A stretch of DNA of 64,000 nt from the NCBI RefSeq assembly GCF_002993335.1, contig NZ_PVNS01000008.1, positions 1 through 64,000 on the forward strand, written 5' to 3'. Below are positions 27,501-35,670 of the stretch, piece by piece. The notes below the pieces were generated by a model. It was not told the origin of the DNA and did not search any database. It saw only the letters and a program-made list of their open reading frames with translations. A program made the position numbers and the translations under genes. Within the stretch, counting starts at the first letter, position 1. The number at the start of each line of letters is the position of its first letter. The DNA comes from Alkalicoccus urumqiensis. GTDB taxonomy: Bacteria > Bacillota > Bacilli > Bacillales > Salisediminibacteriaceae.

Positions 27501-28304
27501 ATGTGGCTGTGGAGAAGCACCGTTCAATCACCAAAAGGCGTCATCGTTCTCGTGCACGGAGCAGGAGAATACCATGGGCGCTATGAAAAAACGAACCAGC
27601 TGCTCAATGAGCACGGGTATCACATTATCATGGGGGACCTTCCCGGACAGGGAACAACGGCCGGTCCCAGGGGGCACATCGACTCCTTTTCCCAGTACGT
27701 CCGCGAAGTAACCAGCTGGATGCGGGAAGCATTTCAGTTTGATCTGCCGGTCATTCTCATGGGTCACAGTATGGGAGGCCTGGCTGCCCAGGAGACGCTG
27801 CACAGCCTGCCGGATCATCTTCAGCCGGAAGTCATGCTTCTCTCCTCGCCTTGCTTCGGTCTTGCGACGAGCCAGCCGCGGTGGAGAAGAACACTTGCCG
27901 GAATGCTTTCCCGGACGGCACCGAAAACAATGTTTCCGAACGGGCTGGAGCCGGGAAGCGGCACGCGGGATGAAACTATGCGTCAGCGGGATGAGGCAGA
28001 TGACCTGCTCGTGAAAAAAGTAAGTGCCCGCTGGTACACGGAGCTGTTAAAAGCGATGAAGCGGGCTCACGAGACAGCACCGGCGCTTCCAGACGTTCCA
28101 GTGTATGTTACGCAGGGAGGCGACGACCGGATCGTCGATAAACAGGAAGTGCGCCGCTGGTTTGACGCCCTCCGCGTTTCAGAAAAAGCATATAAAGAAT
28201 GGCCGGACGCCTACCATGAAGTACTGAATGAGCCGGAGCGCAGGCAGGTAGCGGATCACCTGATCGGCTTTTTAGACGTCCAGCTTCAGCTCCGCCGTCG
28301 TTAA
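27501..28304 (+). CDS. ytpA: alpha/beta hydrolase, YtpA-type lysophospholipase/monoglyceride lipase
   Basis: 267 residues. The oxyanion motif is VHGAGEYHGRY, the nucleophile GHSMGG, the acid in GGDDRIVD, and the His in DAYHEVLNE, all as in monoacylglycerol lipases and YtpA. In B. subtilis YtpA has phospholipase activity linked to the antibiotic bacilysocin. The ATG at 27501 has AGGGAGGAA upstream; the frame stays open far back through the ytoA region without a good site. Its last 33 bases overlap the end of the opposite-strand mnmM gene. Confidence 0.85.
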   Translation: MWLWRSTVQSPKGVIVLVHGAGEYHGRYEKTNQLLNEHGYHIIMGDLPGQGTTAGPRGHIDSFSQYVREVTSWMREAFQFDLPVILMGHSMGGLAAQETLHSLPDHLQPEVMLLSSPCFGLATSQPRWRRTLAGMLSRTAPKTMFPNGLEPGSGTRDETMRQRDEADDLLVKKVSARWYTELLKAMKRAHETAPALPDVPVYVTQGGDDRIVDKQEVRRWFDALRVSEKAYKEWPDAYHEVLNEPERRQVADHLIGFLDVQLQLRRR

Positions 28305-28841
28305 CCGCTCCAATACGACTAAAAAGGGCGCTGCGCCGCGCTGGTTGATATACTGATAGATCAGTGCCTGTACCTGTTTCTGGGGAAGCGATGAGGCGAA
28401 TGCCATCAGCGCATCGCGCTCGTTTTCTCCGCCCGGATGGCCGTGGTAGACGACCATCACGATCCGTCCGCCTGCTTTCAACTGCGGAAGCAGCGTCCGG
28501 AGTGCCTGAAGCGTTTCTTCTGGTGTTGTCACGACGGATTTATCGCCGCCCGGCAGATAGCCGAGGTTAAACATGACGCAGTCGAGCGGTGCGCCGGAAA
28601 GATACTTCCCGGCGTTCGCATGCGAGTCCCGGACGAGGGTGACCCAGTCCGGGGCTCTTTCTTTCGTTTCATCCAGTGCCTGCTGCTGGATATCCATGCT
28701 GGTGACAGTGCCCTCCGGTCCGGCACATGAGGCGAGAAACGTGGTATCATGACCGTTCCCGGCTGTCGCATCGAGAACGTGGCCGCCTGTTGGAATTACT
28801 TCTCCGGCAAACATTTTTGCCGCTTCCAGTACCGATTTCAT
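28272..28841 (-). CDS. mnmM: class I SAM-dependent methyltransferase, MnmM (YtqB)
   Basis: 189 residues. The SAM site is VLDATAGNGHDTTFL, followed by MFNLGYLPGGDK, the signature of the YtqB family. In B. subtilis YtqB/MnmM methylates the wobble uridine of some tRNAs (nm5s2U to mnm5s2U). It is preceded by the aldolase gene with a 4-base overlap, forming a two-gene operon, and overlaps ytpA tail to tail. Confidence 0.9.
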   Translation of the reverse strand: MKSVLEAAKMFAGEVIPTGGHVLDATAGNGHDTTFLASCAGPEGTVTSMDIQQQALDETKERAPDWVTLVRDSHANAGKYLSGAPLDCVMFNLGYLPGGDKSVVTTPEETLQALRTLLPQLKAGGRIVMVVYHGHPGGENERDALMAFASSLPQKQVQALIYQYINQRGAAPFLVVLERLTTAELKLDV

Positions 28842-29866
28842 CGGTCTGCCCCCAGCTTCTGCAGGATGGAAACAACCGTGTCGATATCGTCCGGCGAGAC
28901 ATCCGCATTCGTCGTAAAGCGGACCGCTTCCGGCTTGTACTGAATGACGGCGGCGCCTTCTTCATGGAGCGCCTTCACCCATTCAGCGGCAGAGCGGGAA
29001 GAGGTGTCTGTGTCTGCGACGATAATATTCGTTTCCACATCATGGCGGATCGTTAAATCGGTGTCGTTCATAATGACGTGAGCCAGCCGCTTTGCGTGGT
29101 CGTGATCTTCCTTTAACCGGCCGCGTCTCTCCTGCAGCGCATAGAGCCCGGGTGCAGCAATAACACCGGCCTGGCGGAGGCCGCCGCCGAGCATTTTCCG
29201 CTTTTTGCGTGCGGTCTGAATGAATTCCTTTGTTCCGGCGAGCATCGAACCGACCGGTGCACCGAGTCCCTTCGAGAGACAAAACTGCACACTGTCTGCA
29301 AAAGCGGCGATTGCTGCCGGCTGCCGGCCGGTTGCTTCCGCTGCGTTAAACAGCCGGGCTCCGTCCATATGCACCGGAATGCCATATTCGTCAGCCAGTG
29401 CACGGACACCGGTCAGATAGGAAAAAGGAAGAACACTTCCGCCGCCGCGGTTGTGCGTGTTTTCCAGCCAGATCAGTCCGGTCTCCGGATAATGAACATC
29501 TTCCGGACGGATGGCTGCTTCCATGGCATCCAGATCCACAACGCCTGCTTCGTGCGGGAGCACACGGGGCTGGACGCCGGCGAAAGCGGAGATGGCCGCA
29601 CCTTCGTAAATATAGACATGTGCTTCATTATCCATCACAATCTCCTGGCCGGGGCGGGTATGGGTTAAAACAGCGGCCTGGTTCCCCTGCGTCCCACTCG
29701 TCGTAAACAGCGCGGCCTCTTTGCCGAGAAGCTCCGCTGCATAGCGCTCCAGCTCATTGACGGTCGGGTCTTCCTCATATACATCATCCCCGACGATGGC
29801 CTCGGCCATAAGCCGCCGCATCGTATCATCGGGTTTGGTTACCGTATCACTGCGCAGATCAATCAT
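28838..29866 (-). CDS. low-specificity threonine aldolase family PLP enzyme
   Basis: 342 residues, beta-eliminating-lyase fold. The N-terminus MIDLRSDTVTKP is diagnostic of threonine aldolases; the PLP lysine is in FCLSKGLGAPVGS, with ENTHNRGGG and HMDGARLFNA earlier. It splits L-threonine or allo-threonine to glycine and acetaldehyde. The ATG has AAGGAGG upstream (read on the minus strand). Coupled to mnmM. Confidence 0.92.
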   Translation of the reverse strand: MIDLRSDTVTKPDDTMRRLMAEAIVGDDVYEEDPTVNELERYAAELLGKEAALFTTSGTQGNQAAVLTHTRPGQEIVMDNEAHVYIYEGAAISAFAGVQPRVLPHEAGVVDLDAMEAAIRPEDVHYPETGLIWLENTHNRGGGSVLPFSYLTGVRALADEYGIPVHMDGARLFNAAEATGRQPAAIAAFADSVQFCLSKGLGAPVGSMLAGTKEFIQTARKKRKMLGGGLRQAGVIAAPGLYALQERRGRLKEDHDHAKRLAHVIMNDTDLTIRHDVETNIIVADTDTSSRSAAEWVKALHEEGAAVIQYKPEAVRFTTNADVSPDDIDTVVSILQKLGADR

Positions 29867-29969
29867 CGTAACGCCTCCTTCAGTAGTAAATCATTTCTAT
29901 TCTATCATTTCCGGTTCGTTTTTTTCAGGAATCAGAAGGAAAACGGCAGGTGGAATCGGGGAGCAGCGC

Positions 29970-29998
29970 TTGACAGAGAAGCTTGGGGTGCATACAAT
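29970..29998 (+). promoter_or_regulatory. sigma-A promoter of the leuS leader
   Basis: TTGACA (29970-29975), 17 bases, TACAAT (29993-29998): near-consensus, placed directly before the T-box leader. Confidence 0.9.
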
Positions 29999-30019
29999 GA
30001 GAACGATACAATAATATGG

Positions 30020-30255
30020 AGAAAACCAGCAGAGAAGAGGATCAGTAACAGCATTCCCCGTCTTCAGAGAGTTAACGGCAGGTGAAAGTTAACGTCAGGG
30101 TTCTGTGAACTCGCCTTGGAGCTGAGCATACAGCCGTGATTCCAGCGTTAGTGGAAAAAAGGGAGTGCACCGCTGTGCACTAATCGTGGGTGGTACCGCG
30201 GGAAGTATTTAAACCTCTCGTCCCGGCAGACGCTGGGGTGTGAGGTTTTTTTTGA
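30020..30255 (+). promoter_or_regulatory. T-box leader of leuS
   Basis: Stem I begins with AGAGAAGAGGATCAGTAAC; AGAGAGTTAACGGC and AGGTGAAAG follow. The likely specifier is CTC (Leu) in GTGAACTCGCCTTGGAG. The T-box core TGGTACCGCG is at 30191-30200. A terminator (AACCTC with GAGGTT, then TTTTTTTT at ~30212-30253) closes the leader. Uncharged tRNA-Leu should stabilise the antiterminator and turn leuS on. Confidence 0.95.
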
Positions 30256-30373
30256 AGGCAGAATGAACGGATCAAGCGCGGGTAAGTTCTCTTTACATAA
30301 GCAGAGCGTTCCTGAACCCAGCTCCGCGTCCGGACATACACACGATTTTACAACCATGCAGGAGGGAACCAAC

Positions 30374-32791
30374 GTGGCATTTTATCATCAGCAGATTGAG
30401 TCCAAATGGCAGAAATACTGGGAAGACAATAAGGTATTTAAAACGAAGGAAGAGCCGTCCAAAGAGAAATTTTACGCGCTGGACATGTTTCCATACCCAT
30501 CCGGAGCGGGGCTTCATGTCGGTCATCCGGAAGGATATACAGCAACAGACATTCTCTCGAGAATGAAGCGGATGCAGGGCTACAACGTGCTTCATCCAAT
30601 GGGATGGGATGCGTTCGGACTTCCGGCTGAGCAGTATGCGCTGGATACCGGCAGACATCCGCGGGAATTTACCGAACAGAACATTAACAACTTCCGCCGC
30701 CAGATCAAGGCGCTCGGCTTTTCCTATGACTGGGACCGGGAGATTAACACGACGGACGAAGACTACTACAAATGGACCCAGTGGATCTTTATTCAGCTTT
30801 ACAACAAGGGCCTTGCCTATGTCGATGAAGTAGCGGTGAACTGGTGTCCGGCACTCGGTACCGTACTTGCTAATGAAGAAGTTGTCGATGGAAAAAGTGA
30901 GCGCGGCGACCACCCTGTCGAGCGCCGCCCGATGAAGCAGTGGATGCTGAAGATTACGGAATATGCCGACCGTCTCCTGGAAGATCTGGAGGAGCTCGAC
31001 TGGCCGGAATCCATCAAAGATATGCAGCGCAACTGGATCGGACGCTCGGAAGGGGCGGAGGTTGCTTTCCCTGTTAAAGATTCCGACGAGGAAATCCGTG
31101 TTTTCACGACCCGCCCCGATACGCTTTATGGTGCGACCTACATGGTGCTTGCTCCGGAACACGAGCTCGTTGCGAAACTGACGAGTCCGGAACAGCAGAA
31201 GCCGGTGGAGAACTACCAGAAAGAAGTGGCGCTTAAGAGCGATCTGGAGCGCACAGAGCTTTCGAAGGAGAAAACCGGCGTGTTTACCGGAGGGTATGCT
31301 GTTCACCCTGTGACCGGAGAGAACGTGCCGGTCTGGATTGCGGACTACGTGCTGGCAACGTACGGTACAGGCGCCATCATGGCCGTCCCTGCCCACGATG
31401 AGCGTGACTACGAATTCGCCACAGAATTTAACCTGCCGATTCAGGAAGTTGTTTCAGGCGGAGATATTTCCGTGGAAGCTTACACCGGGGACGGGGAGCA
31501 CGTGAACTCCGGCTTTCTGAACGGTCTGGAGACAGAAGAAGCCATTACGAAAATGTGCACATGGCTCGAAGAAGAAGGAAAAGGTAAGCGCGAGGTCACC
31601 TACCGGCTGCGCGACTGGCTCTTCAGCCGTCAGCGCTACTGGGGCGAGCCGATTCCGGTCATCCACTGGGAAAACGGCTCCATGACACCAGTTCCGGAGA
31701 ACGAGCTTCCGCTCACGCTTCCGGAAATGGACGAGTTTAAGCCATCCGGTACCGGGGAATCTCCGCTCGCCAACAACGAAGAATGGCTCTACGTGGAGGA
31801 TCCGGCAACGGGCATGAAAGGCCGCCGTGAAACCAATACGATGCCGCAGTGGGCGGGAAGCTGCTGGTACTACCTCCGCTACATTGATCCGGATAACACC
31901 GAGCAGCTCGCCGACCCGCAGAAACTGCGCGAATGGCTTCCGGTGGACATTTATATCGGCGGTGCCGAGCATGCGGTTCTTCACCTGCTCTACGCCCGTT
32001 TCTGGCACAAGGTGCTCTATGATATCGGCGTTGTGCATACGAAAGAACCGTTCCAGAAACTATACAATCAAGGCATGATTCTCGGGGAAAACAACGAAAA
32101 AATGAGTAAGTCGAAAGGCAACGTCGTGAATCCGGACGACATTATCGTCTCCCACGGAGCGGATACACTGCGTCTCTATGAAATGTTTATGGGGCCGCTT
32201 GATGCGTCCGTTGCCTGGAGTGAGAACGGTCTGGATGGCGCGCGCCGTTTTCTCGACCGCGTCTGGAGATTGTTTGTTGATGAATCCGGTGCATTAAAGC
32301 CGATCGTCATGGACGGTCAGGATTCCGATGAGATGACGCGTGTCTATCACCAGACCGTGAAGAAAGTGACGGAGAACTATGAAAACCTCCGCTTTAACAC
32401 CGGTATTTCCCAGCTGATGGTGTTTATCAACGAAGCCTACAAGCAGGAAAAACTGTCGAAGAGCCATATTGAAGGCTTCCTGAAAATGCTGTCACCAGTG
32501 GCTCCGCATATCAGTGAAGAGCTGTGGAATAAGCTCGGTCATAACGAGACGATCACGTATGCTACGTGGCCGGTGCATGATGAATCCTGGCTCGTGGAGG
32601 ATGAAGTGGAAATTGTACTTCAGGTAAATGGAAAAGTAAAAACGAAACTGCTCGTCGCAAAAGAAGCATCCAAAGAAGAGATGGAGCAGCATGCCATGGA
32701 AGACGAGAAAATCAAGCAGGAACTGGAAGGGAAAACGATCCGGAAAGTGATCGCCGTTCCCGGAAAACTTGTTAATATCGTCGCAAACTAA
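30374..32791 (+). CDS. leuS: leucyl-tRNA synthetase
   Basis: 805 residues, the usual bacterial length. The class I signature is in [15 protein letters not shown] (HIGH-like HVGH), KMSKS is present as [11 protein letters not shown], and the editing domain includes [14 protein letters not shown]. It charges tRNA-Leu in the cytosol. The GTG at 30374 has GGAGGG 7 bases upstream and starts the protein at [15 protein letters not shown], as in relatives. Controlled by the T-box. Confidence 0.97.
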   Translation: MAFYHQQIESKWQKYWEDNKVFKTKEEPSKEKFYALDMFPYPSGAGLHVGHPEGYTATDILSRMKRMQGYNVLHPMGWDAFGLPAEQYALDTGRHPREFTEQNINNFRRQIKALGFSYDWDREINTTDEDYYKWTQWIFIQLYNKGLAYVDEVAVNWCPALGTVLANEEVVDGKSERGDHPVERRPMKQWMLKITEYADRLLEDLEELDWPESIKDMQRNWIGRSEGAEVAFPVKDSDEEIRVFTTRPDTLYGATYMVLAPEHELVAKLTSPEQQKPVENYQKEVALKSDLERTELSKEKTGVFTGGYAVHPVTGENVPVWIADYVLATYGTGAIMAVPAHDERDYEFATEFNLPIQEVVSGGDISVEAYTGDGEHVNSGFLNGLETEEAITKMCTWLEEEGKGKREVTYRLRDWLFSRQRYWGEPIPVIHWENGSMTPVPENELPLTLPEMDEFKPSGTGESPLANNEEWLYVEDPATGMKGRRETNTMPQWAGSCWYYLRYIDPDNTEQLADPQKLREWLPVDIYIGGAEHAVLHLLYARFWHKVLYDIGVVHTKEPFQKLYNQGMILGENNEKMSKSKGNVVNPDDIIVSHGADTLRLYEMFMGPLDASVAWSENGLDGARRFLDRVWRLFVDESGALKPIVMDGQDSDEMTRVYHQTVKKVTENYENLRFNTGISQLMVFINEAYKQEKLSKSHIEGFLKMLSPVAPHISEELWNKLGHNETITYATWPVHDESWLVEDEVEIVLQVNGKVKTKLLVAKEASKEEMEQHAMEDEKIKQELEGKTIRKVIAVPGKLVNIVAN

Positions 32792-32801
32792 AGCAGTTCG
32801 T

Positions 32802-32833
32802 AAAAAAACACCCTCCAGAGGGTGTTTTTTTAC
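32802..32833. terminator. bidirectional terminator after leuS
   Basis: AAAAAACACCCTC pairs with GAGGGTGTTTTTT around a 3-4-base loop, with T-runs on both strands. The end of the minus-strand tetR gene lies inside it. Confidence 0.92.
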
Positions 32834-33429
32834 TGCCGGTGCAGTGAGGCGGTGTAGGAGACTTCCGGATGTTCGGGATGGTGGCGGATAATAGCGAGAA
32901 GCTGATTGTTCATGTATTCCGGCGTTTCCGGAAAGCCTCTCCGCACCCAGTCCATGATCATCCCGGTGATCGCATGGGCATGATAGGAAGCGTACAGTTC
33001 TTTGTTCAACGATGGAGGGGCATCGATCAGCAGTTCTTCCAAAGTGATTTTCTGGATCATCGACTGGATCTCCAGCTGAAAGTCATACGCTGTGGAGGAA
33101 TCCAGGATAACCGTGTAGAAACCGCCGTTTTCATACACGTGTTCAAAGATCTGAATGGAGGAAGCAGACAGCTCATCGAGAAACAGGCGGCGGACATGGA
33201 GGTAGGGTTCCCGGTAGCACCTGGCCAGGTCATCCAGAACACCGCTCCGTATTTCTTCGAACAGTTCAGCTGCATTGTTATAGTGATGATAAAACGTACT
33301 CCGGTTCAGATCGGCGCGCTGGACAAGTTCAGTGATGGTTACAGCCCCGAGCGTTTTTTTCTTTAACAGTGTCAGAAGCGCCTGCTTTAAAGCGAGCTTC
33401 GTTTTTCGTACGCGGCGGTCCTCGTTCAT
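32830..33429 (-). CDS. TetR/AcrR-family regulator
   Basis: 199 residues. The helix-turn-helix covers VTITELVQRADLNRSTFYHHY; the C-terminal region is helical and aligns loosely with that of the regulator at 26273-26857 (both end with a W-I/V-x-x-G-Y/F-P-x-P pattern near YMNNQLL / EVTKQLI). RBS AAAGGAG. It is divergent from an SDR gene and an inverted repeat lies between them, so it probably represses that gene and itself. Confidence 0.88.
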   Translation of the reverse strand: MNEDRRVRKTKLALKQALLTLLKKKTLGAVTITELVQRADLNRSTFYHHYNNAAELFEEIRSGVLDDLARCYREPYLHVRRLFLDELSASSIQIFEHVYENGGFYTVILDSSTAYDFQLEIQSMIQKITLEELLIDAPPSLNKELYASYHAHAITGMIMDWVRRGFPETPEYMNNQLLAIIRHHPEHPEVSYTASLHRQ

Positions 33430-33509
33430 TTCTACCTCACTCCTTTCGACATTTCACACGCTCTTGTTGCTTAACCGGCAGTGCAGCTTATGTGTGCTGT
33501 CTTTTCTTT

Positions 33510-33529
33510 CAGTATACTCCGTTATACTG
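33510..33529. promoter_or_regulatory. candidate TetR operator between tetR and SDR genes
   Basis: CAGTATA-CTCCGT-TATACTG is a perfect 7-bp inverted repeat with a 6-base spacer. It contains a TATACT box and sits in the only gap between the divergent genes. Confidence 0.5.
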
Positions 33530-33575
33530 GAAACAGCTACAATGAGTTCCATACTTTTCTTAAGGAGTGACAGAC

Positions 33576-34337
33576 ATGAAACTTCAAGGAAAAACAGCTG
33601 TTGTGACAGGTGCTGCATCAGGTATGGGGAAGGCGACTGCGCTGCTTCTGGCATCGGAAGGAGCGAACGTTGTGTCAGCAGACATTCAGCAGGATGGAGC
33701 GGAGAAAACGGCGGAGGAAATCCGCAGCCAGGGCGGTAAAGCAGTCGGTCAGCAGACAGATATGAGTAGTCCGGAAGAAGTAAAGGCGATGATTGACCGG
33801 GCCGTTGATGAATTCGGCACATTGGATATACTCGTAAATAACGCCGGCATTATGGACGGATTTGAGCCGGTCGGCGAGATTTCACTCGAGCGGTGGGAGA
33901 AAGTATTTGCAGTGAATACGACCGGGGTAATGACGGCGATGAAGGAAGCGGTACACGTGTTTTTAGAAAAAGAGAGCGGAGTGATTGTGAACATCGCTTC
34001 CACCGGAGGAGAGAACGGCTCCCATGCCGGAGCAGCCTACACCGCATCCAAACATGCGGTGATCGGCTTAACGAAAAACACGGGCTTTATGTATGCAGAG
34101 AAAGGCATCCGCTGCAATGCCATCGCCCCTGGTGCAGTGCAGACGAATATCGGCTCCAGCATGACATCTGTAAGCGAATTCGGCCAATCGAGAGCCGGAA
34201 AGACGCATGGACTCGTTCCCAGGGCCGGGGAACCGGAAGATATTGCCCGGGTGGTTCTTTTTCTCGCTTCAGATGATGCTTCGTTTATCAACGGATCTGT
34301 CGTGACAGCGGACGCAGGATGGACAGCTGCTTTTTAG
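33576..34337 (+). CDS. short-chain dehydrogenase/reductase
   Basis: 253 residues, classical SDR: TGAASGMG cofactor loop, VNNAGIMDG, catalytic YTASK, CNAIAPGAVQTN. NAD(P)-dependent alcohol/ketone chemistry; substrate unknown. The ATG at 33576 has AAGGAG 8 bases upstream. It looks like a paralogue of the SDR at 25358-26134, and both pair with a TetR gene in a divergent layout. Confidence 0.9.
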   Translation: MKLQGKTAVVTGAASGMGKATALLLASEGANVVSADIQQDGAEKTAEEIRSQGGKAVGQQTDMSSPEEVKAMIDRAVDEFGTLDILVNNAGIMDGFEPVGEISLERWEKVFAVNTTGVMTAMKEAVHVFLEKESGVIVNIASTGGENGSHAGAAYTASKHAVIGLTKNTGFMYAEKGIRCNAIAPGAVQTNIGSSMTSVSEFGQSRAGKTHGLVPRAGEPEDIARVVLFLASDDASFINGSVVTADAGWTAAF

Positions 34338-34374
34338 AAATGGATAATGAAGCATTAGAAAAATAACTTCTCAC

Positions 34375-34415
34375 AAACTGTCTGCGGTCTCTATATGACT
34401 GCGGGCGGTTTTTTG
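34375..34415 (+). terminator. terminator after SDR gene
   Basis: AACTGTCTGCGGT pairs imperfectly (G-T pairs) with ACTGCGGGCGGTT, followed by TTTTGTTTTG. Confidence 0.65.
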
Positions 34416-34420
34416 TTTTG

Positions 34421-34518
34421 TATAGTATTCGAAACTTCTTCTACACAGGTATGTTGAGAGTCTTGGCATTTCAAAACTCTGTTGGGTACGCAGTATGTTT
34501 CTGCTTTCCGGCCTGTTA
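34421..34518 (+). repeat. dispersed intergenic repeat, copy B
   Basis: The 15 bases ATTCGAAACTTCTTC are identical to copy C (50689-50703); CAGG.ATG, TTGGCATTTCAAA and TTTCTGCTTT..GGC keep register with copies A and C. It follows a terminator directly. The remaining ~130 bases to the next gene hold AT-rich sequence that may carry its promoter (TTGACT near 34577), but no pair of boxes is convincing. Confidence 0.6.
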
Positions 34519-34649
34519 TCATACAGTGATATGGACAGCTGTATACGTTTTGTTTCACTTTTATATAATTAATGTTTGACTTTTGTATAAACGGGGGATT
34601 ACGTTACTACCGGTGTAACAGCCATTTAAATAGAAAGGAGTGACAGAAG

Positions 34650-34937
34650 ATGACTTCTTTGTTTCTCGTACTGTTTGTGATGCCGCTTCTCAGCTTTCTT
34701 GTCGGGATCGGCGGAGGTTATACGCTCCGTAGTATGTCCGTGAAACTGCTGGCACTTCCTTTATCGATGGTCATGCTTCACCTGATTATGATTTTCACGG
34801 TTCTTGGTATGAGTTATGCACACTGGCTGATTGCAGTCGTCATGATGGCCGGCATTATGATGGTCCCGGCTACGGTAATCGGAGAGTTCCTGCAGCGGAA
34901 ATATCCGATTCATCTGCCGGCCTGGCTGCGCCGTTAA
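34650..34937 (+). CDS. small membrane protein, unknown function
   Basis: 95 residues with three predicted transmembrane helices (LVLFVMPLLSFLVGIGGGY, LALPLSMVMLHLIMIFTVLG, WLIAVVMMAGIMMVPATVIG). RBS AAAGGAG is 10 bases before the ATG and the codon use matches its neighbours, so it is a real gene. I do not recognise the family. It stands alone between copy B of the repeat and a strong bidirectional terminator. Confidence 0.75.
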   Translation: MTSLFLVLFVMPLLSFLVGIGGGYTLRSMSVKLLALPLSMVMLHLIMIFTVLGMSYAHWLIAVVMMAGIMMVPATVIGEFLQRKYPIHLPAWLRR

Positions 34938-34952
34938 CAGCACGGCCAATAA

Positions 34953-34997
34953 AGCCCCGCTTCCGGAACGAGCTCGTTCCGGAAGCGGGGCTCTTTA
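34953..34997. terminator. perfect 20-bp-arm bidirectional terminator
   Basis: Positions 34953-34992 form one perfect palindrome (arms of 20 bases starting AGCCCCGCTTCCGG). CTCTTTA follows on the plus strand. It lies between converging genes and touches the end of the exonuclease gene. Confidence 0.85.
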
Positions 34998-35654
34998 CGT
35001 GGAAGGCCAGCCGTTGGCAGTTGTTGTAATATCGCGGAGGTCTCCGAGCGTCGTTCTGCCGCGGTCTTCAATATAGCGGAGCAGTTCTACGAGAAGGTGT
35101 GCCGTCGTCAGAGCATCTCCAAGCGCACTGTGCCGGCCGTACACTGGGGTGCCGAAATCAAGCGCATAGTGCTGCAGGTCGCGCATATCTCTCGATGGTG
35201 CAAGAAAACCGATTAAATCCAGCGTGTCGATATACATCGGATCCTGAAACGATGCTTTTGCCCGCTGCAGTTCTTTTTTCAGTACTGTAATGTCGAATGC
35301 AAGGTAGTGACCGGCCCAGGCACAGCTTTTATGTGACGCGGCAAACGCAAAGAAATTATTTACAGCTTCCAGGGAAAGCGGCGCCGTGGCTGTATCGGCC
35401 GCGGAGATTCCGGTCAGTTCTGTAATTTCCGGAGGAATGGAACGGCCGGGGTTAACGTAGGTTTGAAAGGTATGGTCTGTCACTTCAAGGCCTTCCACCT
35501 GGACCGCTCCGATTTCAATTAAGCGGTCCTGGCCGCCGACGGCAAATCCGGTCGCCTCCGTGTCAAACACGGTGAACCGCAGGTCTTTAATCGGTGTATT
35601 CAGCGGCATCTCTTCGATCAGGCGGTGGGGGAGCTGTTTTCGCTTCCAGAACAT
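34995..35654 (-). CDS. DEDD-family 3'-5' exonuclease
   Basis: 219 residues. The exonuclease motifs are FDTEATG (Exo I), HYLAFDITVL (Exo II) and HSALGDALTT (Exo III, DEDDh type), as in DnaQ/PolC exonuclease domains. There is no polymerase part. The gene follows the cNMP/CBS/DUF294 gene by 16 bases with RBS GGAGGTGG. Exonucleases of this sort are often found with DUF294 and sodium:solute symporter genes; the meaning of that link is not clear. It probably degrades DNA or a small nucleic-acid substrate. Confidence 0.88.
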   Translation of the reverse strand: MFWKRKQLPHRLIEEMPLNTPIKDLRFTVFDTEATGFAVGGQDRLIEIGAVQVEGLEVTDHTFQTYVNPGRSIPPEITELTGISAADTATAPLSLEAVNNFFAFAASHKSCAWAGHYLAFDITVLKKELQRAKASFQDPMYIDTLDLIGFLAPSRDMRDLQHYALDFGTPVYGRHSALGDALTTAHLLVELLRYIEDRGRTTLGDLRDITTTANGWPST

Positions 35655-35670
35655 TATAGAACCACCTCCA

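Noticed and set aside
30293-31396. 367-codon open frame antisense to leuS
   Set aside because: Shadow of leuS, running into the T-box leader region.
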